Notes: a model not told the origin generated them from the letters alone. Positions 43,547 to 56,540 are shown, counted from the stretch's first letter. The stretch: 64,000 bases of DNA from Boesenbergia rotunda (GCA_024364735.1 JAGFNQ010004008.1:538039-602038), one strand, 5' to 3'. A program made the numbers and translations.

Positions 43547-43903
43547 GCCAAGGGGTATTGAGCCAAAGATGTGTTGGAGTTGGTTCATTCTGATTTGTAT
43601 GGTCCTATGTCTATCCAGGCTAGAGGTGGATTTGAATATTTTGTCTCATTTATAGACGACTATTCAAGGTATGGATACATTATTTGATGTGCCGCAAGTC
43701 TGAATTCTTTGACAGGTTCAAAGAATTCAAGACTGATGTGGAGAAACGTTAAGTTAACAGTATCAAGACACTACGATTTGATCGTGTTGGTGAGTACCTC
43801 TTGGGAGAGTTTAGGAGTTACTTATCAGAGGCTAGGATTTAATCTCAATTATCCATACCTGGTACACCCCAGCAGAATGGTGAGGCAGAGCGAAGGAATA
43901 AGA
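43547..43903 (+). pseudogene. Element B integrase, middle segment
   Basis: Continues integrase after element C: ELVHSDLYGPM, then FVSFIDDYSRYGYII, the start of the catalytic core. Frame breaks follow, ending at a GEAERRNK-type segment (GTGAGGCAGAGCGAAGGAAT) where element E is inserted. A short shifted plus-strand frame from 43709 is an artefact. Confidence 0.8.
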
Positions 43904-44310
43904 TGTTGGATCGAGAAACACGATAGAGGGGGGGTGAATATCGTGAAAACTTTTTCGGATAAGATTAAGAGAAGGTACGCAGCGGAATTAAAAACACACA
44001 CGAGGAACACACATATTTTTACTTGGTTCGGAGTCGCGGTCGGCTCCTACTCCAATGCACACGGTCCTTGACCGTTTACTGCGGGCAATTCTATAGTAGC
44101 GCAAAGATTTACAGAATTTGGTACAATAGTAGTGCAGTAAATAAACAAGTACACTTTTCGTTACCGACGCCCGGTGTGGATCGTACTTCTGAGCAGAGGG
44201 TCGTCGTCGGCGCTAGAATGTCGAGAACGGAGTTTACCGGAGCAGCGCGCTTGAACGAAAAGCTTAGAGGCGTTGGAAAATTGTTGTTTTGAAGCCTTGG
44301 GGTCGAGCCC

Positions 44311-44318
44311 CTTTTATA
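44311..44318 (-). promoter_or_regulatory. TATA box of the left E LTR
   Basis: TATAAAAG on the minus strand. Equivalents lie at 52583-52590 and 58802-58809. Confidence 0.6.
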
Positions 44319-44436
44319 GTGCTCCTGGGGGCGCCTAGGACATCGGGGGTGCCTGACACGTGCCTTCGGATCCGAGAACCTCTATCCGAAGCTTGGTCAG
44401 CGCTTATCCCCTTCGAATCGGCTCTGGAGCTGACTG

Positions 44437-44640
44437 GGGCGCCCGGGACCTCTCGGGCGCCCAGCTTGACTGGGTCCGCTGGCTTCGTGGCTGATTTTAC
44501 TTCGACTCATCTTTGGCTTTGACCTTGGGCGCCCGGGACCTCCCGGGCGCCTAGCCCAGTGTTATTTCGAAGCGATTCTTACTTACTGCTTGTTTGGCTT
44601 TGACCTTGGGCGCCCGGGACCTCCCGGGCGCCTAGCCCAG
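44437..44640 (-). promoter_or_regulatory. GGGCGCCC modules of the E LTR
   Basis: GGGCGCCCGGGACCTCYCGG pairs at 44437, 44527 and 44608, upstream (minus strand) of TATAAAAG. The same design as in D. Confidence 0.65.
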
Positions 44641-44907
44641 CTGCATGCCCCTCTCCTTTGGGGCGTTCTGAGCTGCAGAAACACACTCCTTCGGTCCCTG
44701 CATCCAAGGTTAGTTCCACAACAAACAAAGCAAGAATATTAGTTAGTTTTTACTGTCGTAGCTGTCTTGGTTCTGACTTTGGGTCTCCCAAATGGAACCC
44801 TAGGTCGAACCGATGCCTACTGTTCCCTCGATGGGGAACGCGTCCTCACCTACTCCTCTCAGGAGAGTTTACCTTTTCACCAACCGGCTCCTCCGGTTGG
44901 ACTTTTG

Positions 44908-45096
44908 CCCAGCAACCCTTCGCCAGGTACCTAGTAGCCCTTCGCCAGGTCTTAGGGTTTCGATGCCTAGTAGCCCTTCGATAGGTGCCCAGCAGCCCTT
45001 CGCCAAGACTTCGATGCCTAGCAGCCCTTCGCCAGGTCTTAGGGTTTCGATGCCTAGCAGCCCTTCGCTAGGTGCCCAATAGCCCTTCGCCAGGAC
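44908..45096 (-). repeat. Hairpin-type repeat array, left E LTR
   Basis: Units such as CCTAGCGAAGGGCTGCTAGG (minus strand), some separated by CATCGAAACCCTAAGA. The same CCTRGC-GAAGG-GCTRGG design as the 50-bp units of D, at the same LTR position. LTR3 has it at 59400-59527. Confidence 0.8.
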
Positions 45097-45206
45097 TTCT
45101 TTCTACACACTCAGTGAACACATTAGACCAAAAATAACATCTTAACTCTTGAACCCTTTGCCATTATCAAAACCCAGGTTTGACTTAGGTGCTGCCTGCA
45201 CCAACA

Positions 45207-45221
45207 ATCTCCCCCCTTTTG
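45207..45221 (-). other. Polypurine tract of element E
   Basis: Minus strand AAAAGGGGGGAGAT directly before the 3' LTR. Confidence 0.8.
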
Positions 45222-46516
45222 ATTTATGGCAACCCGGTTCAAAAAGTTAAGTTAAACAAAAAGCAGGTAAAGTACCAATTTTGATTTTCTCCCCCTGGAA
45301 GAAATCTCCCCCTAGGTTTTCAACAGTCCGTGGGGTTTTTGAAAAAGTGTCGGTTTTTGAAAAAGTTTCTAAGCCTAAAAGTGAAACTTTTTTTAGGTTT
45401 TCAGTACTTTAAAAATTTTCACAACAAGTTTAAGTAAGAAAAAATTTTCAAAAAAAAATATTTTGAGTTGGGCACTTGAAAAAATTTCAAGAGAATTTGA
45501 AATTTATACTTAGAAAATTTTCAAACAAGTTTAAGTAAGAAAACATTTCCAAAAAATATTTTGAGTCGGGCACTTGGAAACTTTTCAAGAAAATTTGAAA
45601 TTTATACTTAGAAAATTTTCAGCCAGCCAAAGATTTAGAATTAGTACTTAGAATAATTTTTGAACGCAACTAATTTCGAAAATAATTTCTAAAATACTTA
45701 GTTTTTGCACTTTAGAAAATTTTCTAAGCTTATTCTGAAGTTTTGACACTTAGACAATTTGCAAGCAGCTTAGATACTTTAAAAAGCAGTTTAAATACTT
45801 AGAAAATTTTCAAGCAGAGAACTTTACTTTTTGAAAAACAATAAAATCTTTTTGGAAAAAAAGTTTTAATTTTAAAAAAATTATTAAATTTTGATTCTTT
45901 TCTCTCCTTTCCAATCTCTCCCCCTTTGCCATATATCAAAAAAATATAGCAAACAATGAGTAATCAAGGTAAGATGTTGTACTGAACCAATTCTAAGTTT
46001 GAGCTGGACCAAATTAATTTGAATTTTCACTTTCGGGTCATGTCTAACCCAATTAGCTACTTACTAATTGTTATAAACAGTTGCTTTCGCTAGGGTTAGT
46101 CAAGCTAAGTGATTTGATCAAGTTAGATTTTCTAAGCTTGACACTTAACCTAATTACTGTTTAATTGGTATTTAGTGCCTCAATTATTGCAGATGCATTG
46201 ACTTAAAGCATCTTGAATCAAGGCAAAGGCCTAAGCATCTCAACCCATTCTAGGTTATCAATCAAAAGTACCTTAAGGTGCTTGTGAGATGCTGGCTTCT
46301 AGATCTATAGGTGCATGCAGTTCTAGGGTTAGGGCCTAGGCTATGTCCATTTTGTGAAAAAACCCTAGTTTTTTAAGGGAGTAATTTTATAAAAAAAAAC
46401 TAAGTCGAAAAAATTATTTTAAATAACAAAATAAGATAAAGAATTGATTTTGTAGAAAATAAAACAGGGTTTTGAAAAAACTTAGAGCAGTCCTATTCTA
46501 CCAAGGATAACCCTAA
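45222..46516 (-). other. Element E 3' non-coding region
   Basis: AT-rich sequence between RNase H and the polypurine tract, homologous in part to 37860-39078 of D. No frame and no accessory gene. Confidence 0.65.
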
Positions 46517-49500
46517 CTACCTTCTTAGTGAGTTGAACTCAGCCTCAGGTAGGGGTTTGGTGAATATGTCAGCTAGGTTAGATTTTGAGTCTACATGTTT
46601 AAGGACTATCTCACCCCTAGCTACATGATCTCTTATGAAGTGGTATCTGACTTCTATGTGTTTAGTTCTAGAGTGTTGGATTGGGTTCTTAGTTAGATTA
46701 ATTGAGCTTATATTATCAATGTAGACCTGAGTTTGAGTGTAGTTAAGCTGGAAGTCTTTAAGAGTGTGCATCATCCATAGGAGTTGTGCTACACACTCTC
46801 CTAAAGCAACATACTCAGCTTTAGTTGTGGATAGAGCTACACAGTGTTGTTTTCTGCTACACCAACTTACTAGACTATTTCCTAAAAGTTGGCAGCTTCC
46901 ACTTGTACTCTTTCTATCTAGTTTACAACCAGCATAGTCAGAATCCGAGTATCCTGACAAGTCAAAAGTTGAGGTCCTAGGATACCAAATCCCTACATTT
47001 AGGGTGCCCTTAATGTATCTTAGTATTCTTTTTAGGGCTGCTAAGTGTGTTTCCTTAGCACAGGTTTGGTATCTTGCACACATTCCTACAGCAAAAAGGA
47101 TATCAGGTCTGCTAGCTGTAAGGTAAAGTAGACCTCCAATCATACTTCTATATAATTTAAGGTATATAGTTTTACCATCAAGGTCACTATCTATTTTTAC
47201 ATTTGTGGCCATAGGGGTACTTATGCTTTTGGAGTTGTCCATTTTGAATTTCTTTATTAACTCCTTAGCATATTTGGATTGATGGACATAATTTTCATCC
47301 CTAGTTTGCTTAATTTGTAACCCTAGAAAGAAGTTGAGCTCACCAACTAAGCTCATTTCGAATTCATTTTCCATTATTTTAACAAATTCTTTTAAGAATT
47401 TTGAGTTGGTGGATCCAAAAATTATATCATCAACGTAGATTTAGGCAATAAAGATTTCTCTTTCTAAGGTCTTAATAAATAGAGTTGAGTCAATTTGTCC
47501 CTGGTTAAATTCCTTAGAAATGAGGTAGGTTGATAGACGTTCATACCAGGCCCTAGGTGCTTGTTTTAGTCCATATAGTGCTTTAGTGAGTTTGTAAACA
47601 TGGTCAGGTTTTTCTAAGTCCTCAAAACCAGGGGGTTGTCCTACATAGACTTCTTCCTTAATAAATCCATTTAGAAAAGCTGACTTTACATTCATTTGGT
47701 AGAGTTTAAATCCTTTATGGGATGCAAAGGCTAACAACATCATAATGGACTCAAGTCTAGCTACTGGAGCATAGGTTTCGTCATAGTCTAACCCTTCGAC
47801 TTGACTGAACCCTTTGGCTACTAAGCGAGCTTTATTTCTAACTATTTCTCCTTGATCATTTAGCTTATTCCTAAAAACCCACTTAGTGTCAATAATGGAT
47901 TTGCCCTCAGGTTTAGGTACTAGTTCCCAGACTTTGTTCCTTTCAAATTGGGCTAACTCTTCTTGCATCGCTATGATCCAATCAGGATCAGGTAAGGCTT
48001 CCTCTATAGTCTTAGGTTCAATTTTTAAAATCATTGCAATCTGACTAAGATTTCTATAGGAGGACCTAGTTCTGACTCCTAAGGTTGGATCACTCACAAT
48101 TTGATCAGTTGGGTGACTTAGTCTGGGTTTCATAGTTCTTCTATTACTTGGTTCAGCCTCAGGTCCGGCTGGTCGGTTCGGTTCGGTTCAGTGTTTGGTT
48201 CAACTACTTGGGTCGGTTCAATTATTGGTTCAATTGACTCAATAGTTGGTTCAATAGTTAGTTCATTTAGAGATTCAACTAGTGGTTCAATAATTTGTTC
48301 ATTATCTTCATGTTCACTATTTGATGGATATAGATCTGGATTATCAGATTTTGAATTAATTTCCTCATCAAATATTAGATTTGTTGTTTCTTCAATTTTG
48401 TTAGTCTTTTTGTTGTAAACCCTATAGGCCCTACTTGTTGTTGAATATCCTAAGAAGACCCCTGGGGTTGACTTAGACTGGAATTTTCCTAGATAGTCCT
48501 TGGTGTTCAGAATATGGACTTTGCACCCAAAGACCCTTAGGTAATGTAGGTTTGGAAGTCTATGGTAGTATAATTCATAGGGAGTTTTATTATGACGTTT
48601 GTTAATTAGGACCCTATTTTGGATATAGCAAGCCGTACTAATTGCTTCTGCCCAAAATTAGTTAGCTAGGTTGAATTGATTGAGCATAGCCCTAGCGGCT
48701 TCCTGTAGGGTTCTATTTTTCCGTTCTACTATCCCATTTGCTGGGGAGGGTTCTAGGATACGAAAATTCGTGCATATATTCGTTTATCTTACACAACTCC
48801 TCGAATCATTGATTTTCAAACTCTCCCCATTATCACTCCTAAGTCTTTTGATTTTCGTATCATTTTGATTTTCAATTAACTTACAAAAATCACTAAATAG
48901 GTTTAGGGTTTCATCTTTGGTCTTTAGGAACCTAACCCAAGTAAACCTAGAGTAATCATCTATAATTACTAAGCAGTACCGATTTCCGCTTAGTGACTTG
49001 GCTCCATGTGAATCAAATAGGTCAAGGTGCAGGAGCTCAAGTGTGGTTTGAGTTAGATCTGATTGAATTAGTTTGTGGTTAGACCTAGTTTGTTTACCTT
49101 GATTGCATGATTCACATATCAAGTTTTCATGGTTCTTAATTTTTGGTATTCCTTTAATTAGACCATGTTGGGTGATTTTTGAAATTAATCTTAGATTAGT
49201 GTGACCTAATCTCCTATGCCAGAGATTTGATTCTTCTAACTGAGTTAAGAAGCATTTAGGTATTAAGGGTAGGTTTATGGTGTAAAACATTATTTTTACT
49301 AGTGCCCTTAAGCATGATTTCTGAGTTTTGTAAGTTTCTAATTAAGCAGTTAGAGTTGGTAAAGGTAACTACATAGCCAGTATCACACAATTGACTTATA
49401 CTGAGCAAGTTAAACTTAAAGTTTTCAACCAAAAGAACCTTTTTAATGACAAAATCAGATTTGAGTTCAATGTTACCTGACCCAATGACCTTGAGTGTAG

Positions 49501-49660
49501 CAATGTTGGCAAATGCTACTGAGCCTAGGTTCTTGAACTTGAATTTGGTGAATTTCAATTTATCCCCAGTCATGTGTCTGGAGCACCCGCTATCCAACAT
49601 CTATTGGTCCAAATCTTTATGTTCCTACACATAAAGAGTTTTGTTGATTTGGATCCAATT
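46517..49660 (-). pseudogene. Element E left copy: pol (protease, integrase, RT, RNase H)
   Basis: Minus strand. Protease MLDSGCSRHMTGD begins at 49600, directly after an in-frame TAG where Trp is expected. A frameshift lies near 49285. Integrase zinc finger LWHRRLGH...CESC at about 49230-49100, core DLFDSHGAKSLSGNRY and a shift near 48800. The integrase C-terminal part (48140-48700) has a stop. RT runs from AMQEELAQFERNKVWELVPK to a TAA at 47441-47443, one codon before IYVDD (YVDD 47426-47437). RNase H (SDSDYAGCKLDRKSTSG; ALSTTKAEYVALGE) ends ADIFTKPLPEAEFNSLRR at 46517. RNase H is whole; the rest is broken in several places. Confidence 0.9.
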
Positions 49661-50312
49661 AGAATTAAGGATAGCTTAAATTGATTTTCACAACCTAGTC
49701 TGTCCCACCCAATCTAGAGTTATCAATCACGTTAACCTTATGAGTTTTTGTGAGACAGGTTTTAATAGAAGTATTTAGAAAGACCATGATTAATTTTGAA
49801 AAGTTAAATTAATTTTGAAAGCAATTAGTTTTGAATTTATTTTGACAAAGAATATTTGAATCTAAGATTAACTGAAAATTTGTGTTAGATTCGAATTTGA
49901 CAAAGAGTAAACTGAATTTGAATTTCAAAAATTGGCTTCCAGGTCTTGGCGAGGCACAATGCCTTCTTTGTCCGTAGCCTTATTGGATCATCAACCCTTT
50001 CCTTGACAAAGCCTTTTAGTGAAATTTCATTTTCAAGGTTACTTTTTGAGAAATTCTGGTCTAACTAACTTGGGACTTGGATCGGTAGCTTCGGCTAGTT
50101 TCACCAGTCTAAAGAGACCAAGTAGTGTATACTTGACCTTATTAGAAAAGGCTTCCCTAACGTACTATCATCTCACTGCTACCCAATACTATGTTGTTCA
50201 AATTTCAGTTAATTGATTTAGTCCTTAGTCTAACCAGTCCTATGTCTAAGCATGGTAAATTGCAGAAAATAAATAGACAAGCAATCATGCAATTTAAAAC
50301 AAGAAAATAAAT
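49661..50312 (-). other. Non-coding spacer between gag and pol, E left copy
   Basis: About 0.65 kb without a frame. The same spacer is in the right copy (55890-56540) and after the D gag. Copia elements normally have one continuous gag-pol frame. Confidence 0.65.
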
Positions 50313-51965
50313 TCATTTAACTATAAAAATGATTTTTAAGTTGGCTCCCCCTGGACTAAAGCCACAGTAATGATTAGGCAAGATATGAATCTTGTCCTTG
50401 GGGATCCAATACTGATTTGGTCCAACTTAGTTGTTCAGGCACAGTTTGGCTACCCATGCCTGAATTTTGGGTCTAGACTGATTCAGTACAGCATAATATG
50501 ACCTTTGTCTAGCCTTGGTTCGATACCCTAATCAGGATCGATTTAGAACGGACTTCTGTTTTCCAAGGATCATGTCAAGACCCTTGGAACCCGAAGTGAA
50601 ACATTCCAAAGCTGCTCTAAGGTCCTTGAATTGAGTTTTCAAGAAGGAGTTCTCTTTCTCAAGTTTTTCAACTTGAATAGAGGTTCCTTCTTGAACTTTC
50701 TTAGTTAAGGATCTAGAGTCAGCTCCCTCTTTCAGGAATTTTACTTACTGTCGGAGGGATTCGACTCGGATTTTGGCTTTCGCCAAGTCGCGAGATAGAT
50801 AAGCAATTAACTCTGATAATTGAACTCTAAAAAATCCGCTTACAGTGATTTTGCCATCCTCTGAAAATGTGAGCTTTCCGTCGTCCGGCTCCGATTCTGA
50901 TCCAGTCTTGATTTCTTCCGAAGCAGTCAGGGCGAGCAACTTCAATTGTGGGGCCTCTTCTTCTTCTTCGGAGGAAGACTTGTCCCATGTTGCTTGAAGG
51001 ACCTTCTTCCTCCTTGTCTTCTTCGTCTCCTTCAGATTGGGGCATTCCGTCTTGTAGTGACCCTTCTTTTTGCATTCGTAGCAGGTCACATTTGGTTTGG
51101 TCTTTTCATTTGATGGTTCAGCTGGCTCTTCCTTTCTTCGGCTGGCTTTCCTTCTGTTGGTCTGATTTTTCAGCTCCTTGTAGTAGTCCTGAGCTAGCCG
51201 AACCAGCTTGGGTCGATCTCCTTCGCTGTCTTCTGAGTCTGAGTCTGAGTCAGACTCGGGTGCAGGTTGAGGCTTCTTCTTGGTCATCTTTCCAGTTTTG
51301 CCTGCAACAAAAGCAATGTCTTTCTCGGCCAGGATGCAGTTAGTCTGCTCATGTAATTCAAGTTTAGAAAATAACTCATCTAATTTGATTTTAGAAAGAT
51401 CCCTTGAAACTTTGTACGCATCTACCATAAATGCCCACAAAGTATTTCTCGGGAAAGCGTTAAAGGTATACCTGATCAGGTCACAGTTTTCTATCTTGTG
51501 ACCGATTGAGTGTAGACCGTTCATCAACTCTTGGATTCTGGCGTGGAGCTGGACTGCTGACTAGTCGTCATTCATTTTGATAGTGTAGAGTTTGTTTAGC
51601 AGTAGGTCCCTCTTGCTGATTCGGGTGTCGGAGGTTCCTTCGTGCAACTCAATTAACTTACCCCAAAGTTCTTTTGCACTGTTGAATGGTCCCACCCTGT
51701 TCAGCTCTTCTTTGGTTAGACCGTATTAAAGTGTCTGGGTTGCTTTAGCATCCGCCTCGATCTTCCTTTTTAGTGAGGCGTCCCATTCGGTGTAAGGTTG
51801 TGGCACTCCTTCAGCATTTTTCGGGATTTCCAAACCAGATTGGATGATTATCCACATGTCCACTTGAGTTTTCAAGTGGACTTCCATCCGACTCTTCCAG
51901 TAGGAGAAATCCTCCCCACTGAAGAGGGGTGGTCTAGCTGTACTAAAACCCTCTTACATGACCAT
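50313..51965 (-). pseudogene. Element E left copy: gag
   Basis: ATG at 51965, then a TAA at codon 4 (51954-51956) where D has Gln. Further stops lie near 51727, 51560, 50745, 50530 and 50430. The zinc knuckle CYECKKKGHYKTEC is near 51070-51030. Closely similar to the D gag throughout. Ends with TGA at 50313-50315. Confidence 0.9.
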
Positions 51966-52159
51966 TTAGAAATTCTGAAATAATAGCAACAAAAACAAAC
52001 TGTCCCAAGACTTGGTCTTGGATTAGCAGTGCGGGAAGAAGAAAAAAAATCGAGTGGTGTTGCACCAACCTTGATTAACGATAAAAGTTCGATTGAAAGA
52101 AAGTTTCGTAAAAATCTGAAAAATTCCCAATTTGGTGGTTGCACCAAATTTGAGCTACC

Positions 52160-52175
52160 CTGGTCTGATACCACT
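52160..52175 (-). other. Primer-binding site beside the middle E LTR
   Basis: Minus strand AGTGGTATCAGACCAG directly follows the LTR end. Confidence 0.85.
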
Positions 52176-53233
52176 TGTTGGATCGAGAAACACGATAGAG
52201 GGGGGGTGAATATCGTGAAAACTTTTTCGGATAAGATTAAGAGAAGGTACGTAGCGGAATTAAAAACAAACACAAGGAACACACGTATTTTTACTTGGTT
52301 CGGAGTCGCGGTCGGCTCCTACTCCAAGGCCCACGGTCCTTGACCGTTTACAGCGAGCAATTCTATAGTAGCGCAAAGATTTACATAATTTGGTACAATA
52401 GTAATGCAGTAAATAAACAAGTACACTTTTCGTTACTGATGCCCGGTGTGGATCGTACTTCTGAGCAGAGGGTCGTCGTCGGCGCTAGAATGTCGAGAAC
52501 GGAGTTTGCCGGAGCAGCGCGCTTGAACGAAAAGCTTAGAGGCGTTGGAAAATTGTTGTTTTGAAGCCTTGGGGTCGAGCCCCTTTTATAGTGCTCCTGG
52601 GGGCGCCTGACACGTGCCTTCGGATCCGAGAACCTCTGTCCGAAGCTTGGTCAGCGCTTATCCCCTTCGAATCAGCTCTAGAGCTAACTGGGGCGCCCGG
52701 GACCTCTCGGGCGCCCAGCTTGACTGGGTCCGCTGGCTTCGTGGCTGATTTTGCTTCGACTCATCTTTGGCTTTGACCTTGGGCGCCCGGAACCTCCCGG
52801 ACGCCTAACCCAGTGTTGTTTCGAAGCGATTCTTGCTTACTGCTTGTTTGACTTTGACCTTGGCCGCCCGGGACCTCCTGGGCGCCTAGCCCAGCTGCAT
52901 GCCCCTCTCCTTTGGTGCGTTCTGAGCTGCAGAAACACACTCCTTCGGTCCCTGCATCCAAGGTTAGTTCCACAACAAACAAAGCAAGAATATTAGTTAG
53001 TTTTTACAGTTGTAGCTGTCTTGGTTCTGACTTTGGGTCTCCCAAATGAAACCCTAGGTCGAACCGACGCCTGCTGTTCCCTCGATGGGGAGCGTGTCCT
53101 CACCTACTCCTCTCAGGAGAGTTTATCTTTTTGCCAACCGGCTCCTTCGGTTGGACTTTTGCCCAGCAGCCCTTCGCTAGGTGCCTAGTATCCCTTCGCC
53201 AGGTCTTAGGGTTTCGATGCCTAGCAACCCTTT
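52176..53233 (-). repeat. Middle LTR of element E, truncated
   Basis: It serves as 5' LTR of the left copy and 3' LTR of the right copy. About 250-300 bp of its U3 start are missing at the joint near 53233, where it meets RNase H sequence of the right copy. Confidence 0.9.
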
Positions 53234-55870
53234 GAGAGTTTATCTTAGTATTCTTTTTAGGGCTGCTAAGTGTGTTACCTTAGCACAGGTTTGGTATCTT
53301 GCAAACATTCCTACAGCAAAAAGGATATCAAGTCTGCTGGCTGTAAGGTAAAGTAGACTTCCAATCATACTTCTATATAATTTAAGGTCTACAGTTTTAC
53401 CATCAGGGTTACTATCTATTTTTACATTTGTGGCCATAGGGGTACTTATGCTTTTGGAGTTGTCCATTTTGAATTTCTTTATTAACTCCTTAGCATATTT
53501 GGATTGATGGACATAATTTTCATCCCTAGTTTGCTTAATTTGTAACCCTAGAAAGAAGTTGAGCTCACCAACTAAGCTCATTTCGAATTCATTTTCCATT
53601 ATTTTAACAAATTCTTTTAAGAATTTTGAGTTGGTGGATCCAAAAATTATATCATCAACGTAGATTTGGGCAATAAAGATTTCTCTTTCTAAGGTCTTAA
53701 TAAATAGAGTTGAGTCAATTTGTCCCTGGTTAAATTCCTTAGAAATGAGGTAGGTTGATAGACGTTCATACCAGGCCCTAGGTGCTTGTTTTAGTTCATA
53801 TAGTGCTTTAGTGAGTTTGTAAACATGGTCAAGTTTTTCTATGTCCTCAGAACCAGGGGGTTGTCCTACATAGACTTCTTTCTTAATAAATCCATTTAGA
53901 AAAGCTGACTTGACATTCATTTGGTAGAGTTTAAATCCTTTATGGGATGCAAAGGCTAACAACATCCTAATGGACTCAAGTCTAGCTACTGGGGCATAGG
54001 TTTCGTCATAGTCTAACCCTTCGACTTGACTGAACCCTTTGGCTACTAAGCGAGCTTTATTTCTAACTATTTCTCCTTGATCATTTAGCTTATTCTTAAA
54101 AACTCACTTAGTGTCAATAATGGATTTGCCCTCAGGTTTAGGTACTAGTTCCCAGACTTTGTTCCTTTCAAATTGGGCTAACTCTTCTTGCATCGCTATG
54201 ATCCAATCAGGATCAGGTAAGGCTTCCTCTATAGTCTTAGGTTCAATTTTTGAAATCATTGCAATCTGACTAAGATTTTTATAGGAGGACCTAGTTTTGA
54301 CTCCTAAGGTTGGATCACCCATAATTTGATCAGTTGGGTGACTTAGTCTGGGTTTCTTAGTTCTTCTATTACTTGGTTCAGCCTCAGGTCCGGCTGGTCG
54401 GTTCGGTTCGGTTCAGTGTTTGGTTCAACTACTTGGGTCGGTTCAATTATTGGTTCAATTGACCCAATAGTTGGTTCAATAGTTAGTTCATTTAGAGATT
54501 CAACTAGTGGTTCAATAATTTGTTCATTATCTTCATGTTCACTATTTGATGGATATAGATCTGGATTATCAGATTTTGAATTAATTTCCTCATCAAATAT
54601 TAGATTTATTGTTTCTTCAATTTTGTTAGTCTTTTTGTTGTAAACCCTATAGGCCCTACTTATTGTTGAATATCCTAAGAAGACCCCTGGGGTTGACTTA
54701 GACTGGAATTTTCCTAGATAGTCCTTGGTGTTCAGAATATGGACTTTGCACCGAAAGACCCTTAGGTAATGTAGGTTTGGAAGTCTATGGTAGTATAATT
54801 CATAGGGAGTTTTATTATGACATTTGTTAATTAGGACCATATTTTGGATATAGCAAGCCGTACTAATTGCTTCTGCCCAAAATTGGTTAGCTAGGTTGAA
54901 TTCATTGAGCATAGCCCTAGCGGCTTCCTGTAGGGTTTTATTTTTCCGTTCTACTATCCCATTTTGCTGGGGAGAGTTCTAGGACACGAAAATTTGTGCA
55001 TATTTCCGTTTATCTTACACAACTCCTCGAATCGTTGATTTTCAAACTCTCCCCATGATCACTCCTAAGTCTTTTGATTTTAGTATTATTTTGATTTTCA
55101 ATTAACTTACAAAAATCACTAAATAGGTTTAGGGTATCATCTTTGGTCTTTAGGAACCTAACCAGGTAAACCTAGAGTAATCATCTATAATTACTAAGCA
55201 GTACCGGTTTCCGCTTAGTGACTTGGCTCCATGTGAATCAAATAGGTCAAGGTGCAGGAGCTCAAGTGTGGTTTGAGTTAGATCTGATTGAATTAATTTG
55301 TGGTTAGACCTAGTTTGTTTACCATGGTTGCATGATTCACATATCAAGTTTTCATGGTTCTTAATGTTTGGTATTCCTTTAATTAGACCATGTTGGGTGA
55401 TTTTTGAAATTAATCTTAGATTAGTGTGACCTAATCTCCTATGCCAGAGATTTGATTCTTTTAACTGAGTTAAGAAGCATTTAGGTATTAAGTGTAGGTT
55501 TATAGTGTAAACATTATTTTTCCTAGTACCCTTAAGCATGATTTTTGAGTTTTGTAAGTTTCTAATTAGGCAGTTAGAGTTGGTAAAGGTAACTACATAG
55601 CCAGTATCACACAATTGACTTATACTGAGCAAGTTAAACTTAAAGTTTTCAACCAAAAGAACATTTTTAATGACAAAATCAGATTTGAGTTCAATGTTAC
55701 CTGACCCAAAGACCTTGAGTGTAGCATTGTTGCCAAATGCTACTGAGCCTAGGTTCTTGAACTTGAGTTTGGTGAATTTCAATTTATCCCCAGTCATGTG
55801 TCTGGAGGACCCGCTATCCAACATCTATTGGTCCAAATCTTTATGTTCCTACACATAAAGAGTTTTGTTG
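53234..55870 (-). pseudogene. Element E right copy: pol, 3' truncated
   Basis: Minus strand. Protease MLDSGSSRHMTGD from 55824, with the same TAG before it as in the left copy. The protease-integrase frame is open to 55150, including LWHRRLGH...CESC, better kept than on the left. Integrase C-terminal part 54912-54343, ending in a stop 20 bp before the RT segment. RT 54322-53240 with a stop at 54104; YVDD is intact at 53651-53662 and lacks the left copy's TAA. RNase H breaks off at LAALKRILR, where sequence jumps into the middle LTR. Confidence 0.9.
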
Positions 55871-56540
55871 ATTTGGATCCAATTAGAATTAAGGATAGCT
55901 TAAATTGATTTTCATAACCTAGTCTTTCTCACCCAATCTAGAGATATCAATCACGTGAACCTTATTAGTTTTTGTGAGACAGGTATTAATAGAAGTATTT
56001 AGAAAGACCATGATTAATTTTGAAAAGTTAAATTAATTTTGAAAGCAATTAGTTTTGAATTTATTTTGACAAAGAATATTTGAATCTAAGATTAACTGAA
56101 AATTTATGTTAGATTCGAATTTGACAAAGAGTAAACTGAATTTGAATTTTAAAAATTGACTTCCAGGTCTTGGCGAGGCACAAGACCTTCTTTGGTCGTA
56201 GCCTTATTGGATCATCCACCCTTTCCTTGACAAAGGCTTTTAGTAAAATTTCATTTCCAAGGTTACTTTTTGAGAAATTCTGGTCTAACTAGCTTGGGTC
56301 TTGGATCGGTAGCTTCGGCTAGTTTCACCAGTCTAAAGAGACCAAGTAGTGTATACTTGACCTTATTAGAAAAGGCTTCCCTAACGTTCTATCATCTCAC
56401 CACTACCTAATACTATGTTGTTCAAATTTTAGTTAATTGGTTTAGTCCTTAGTCTAACTAGTCCTAGGTCTAAGCATGGTAAATTACAGAAAATAAATAG
56501 ACAAGCAATCATGCAATTTAAAACAAGAAAATAAATTCAT

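Larger units (their letters stand above)
43904..45206 (-). repeat. Left (3') LTR of element E (1303 bp)
   Basis: Minus strand: TGTTGGTGCAGGCAGC...CTCGATCCAACA. It has hairpin-type units (44908-45096), three GGGCGCCC modules (44437-44640) and TATAAAAG (44311-44318). Confidence 0.93.

Noticed and set aside
44813..45082. Ser/Pro-rich plus-strand frame with repeated SSPSPGLRVSMP
   Set aside because: Antisense of the hairpin-repeat array in the E LTR; the copy at 59304-59585 has other lengths.
48191..48418. Plus-strand Ser/Ile/Val-rich frame, repeated at 54416-54643
   Set aside because: Exact antisense of the Glu/Pro/Ile-rich linker between integrase and RT in element E.
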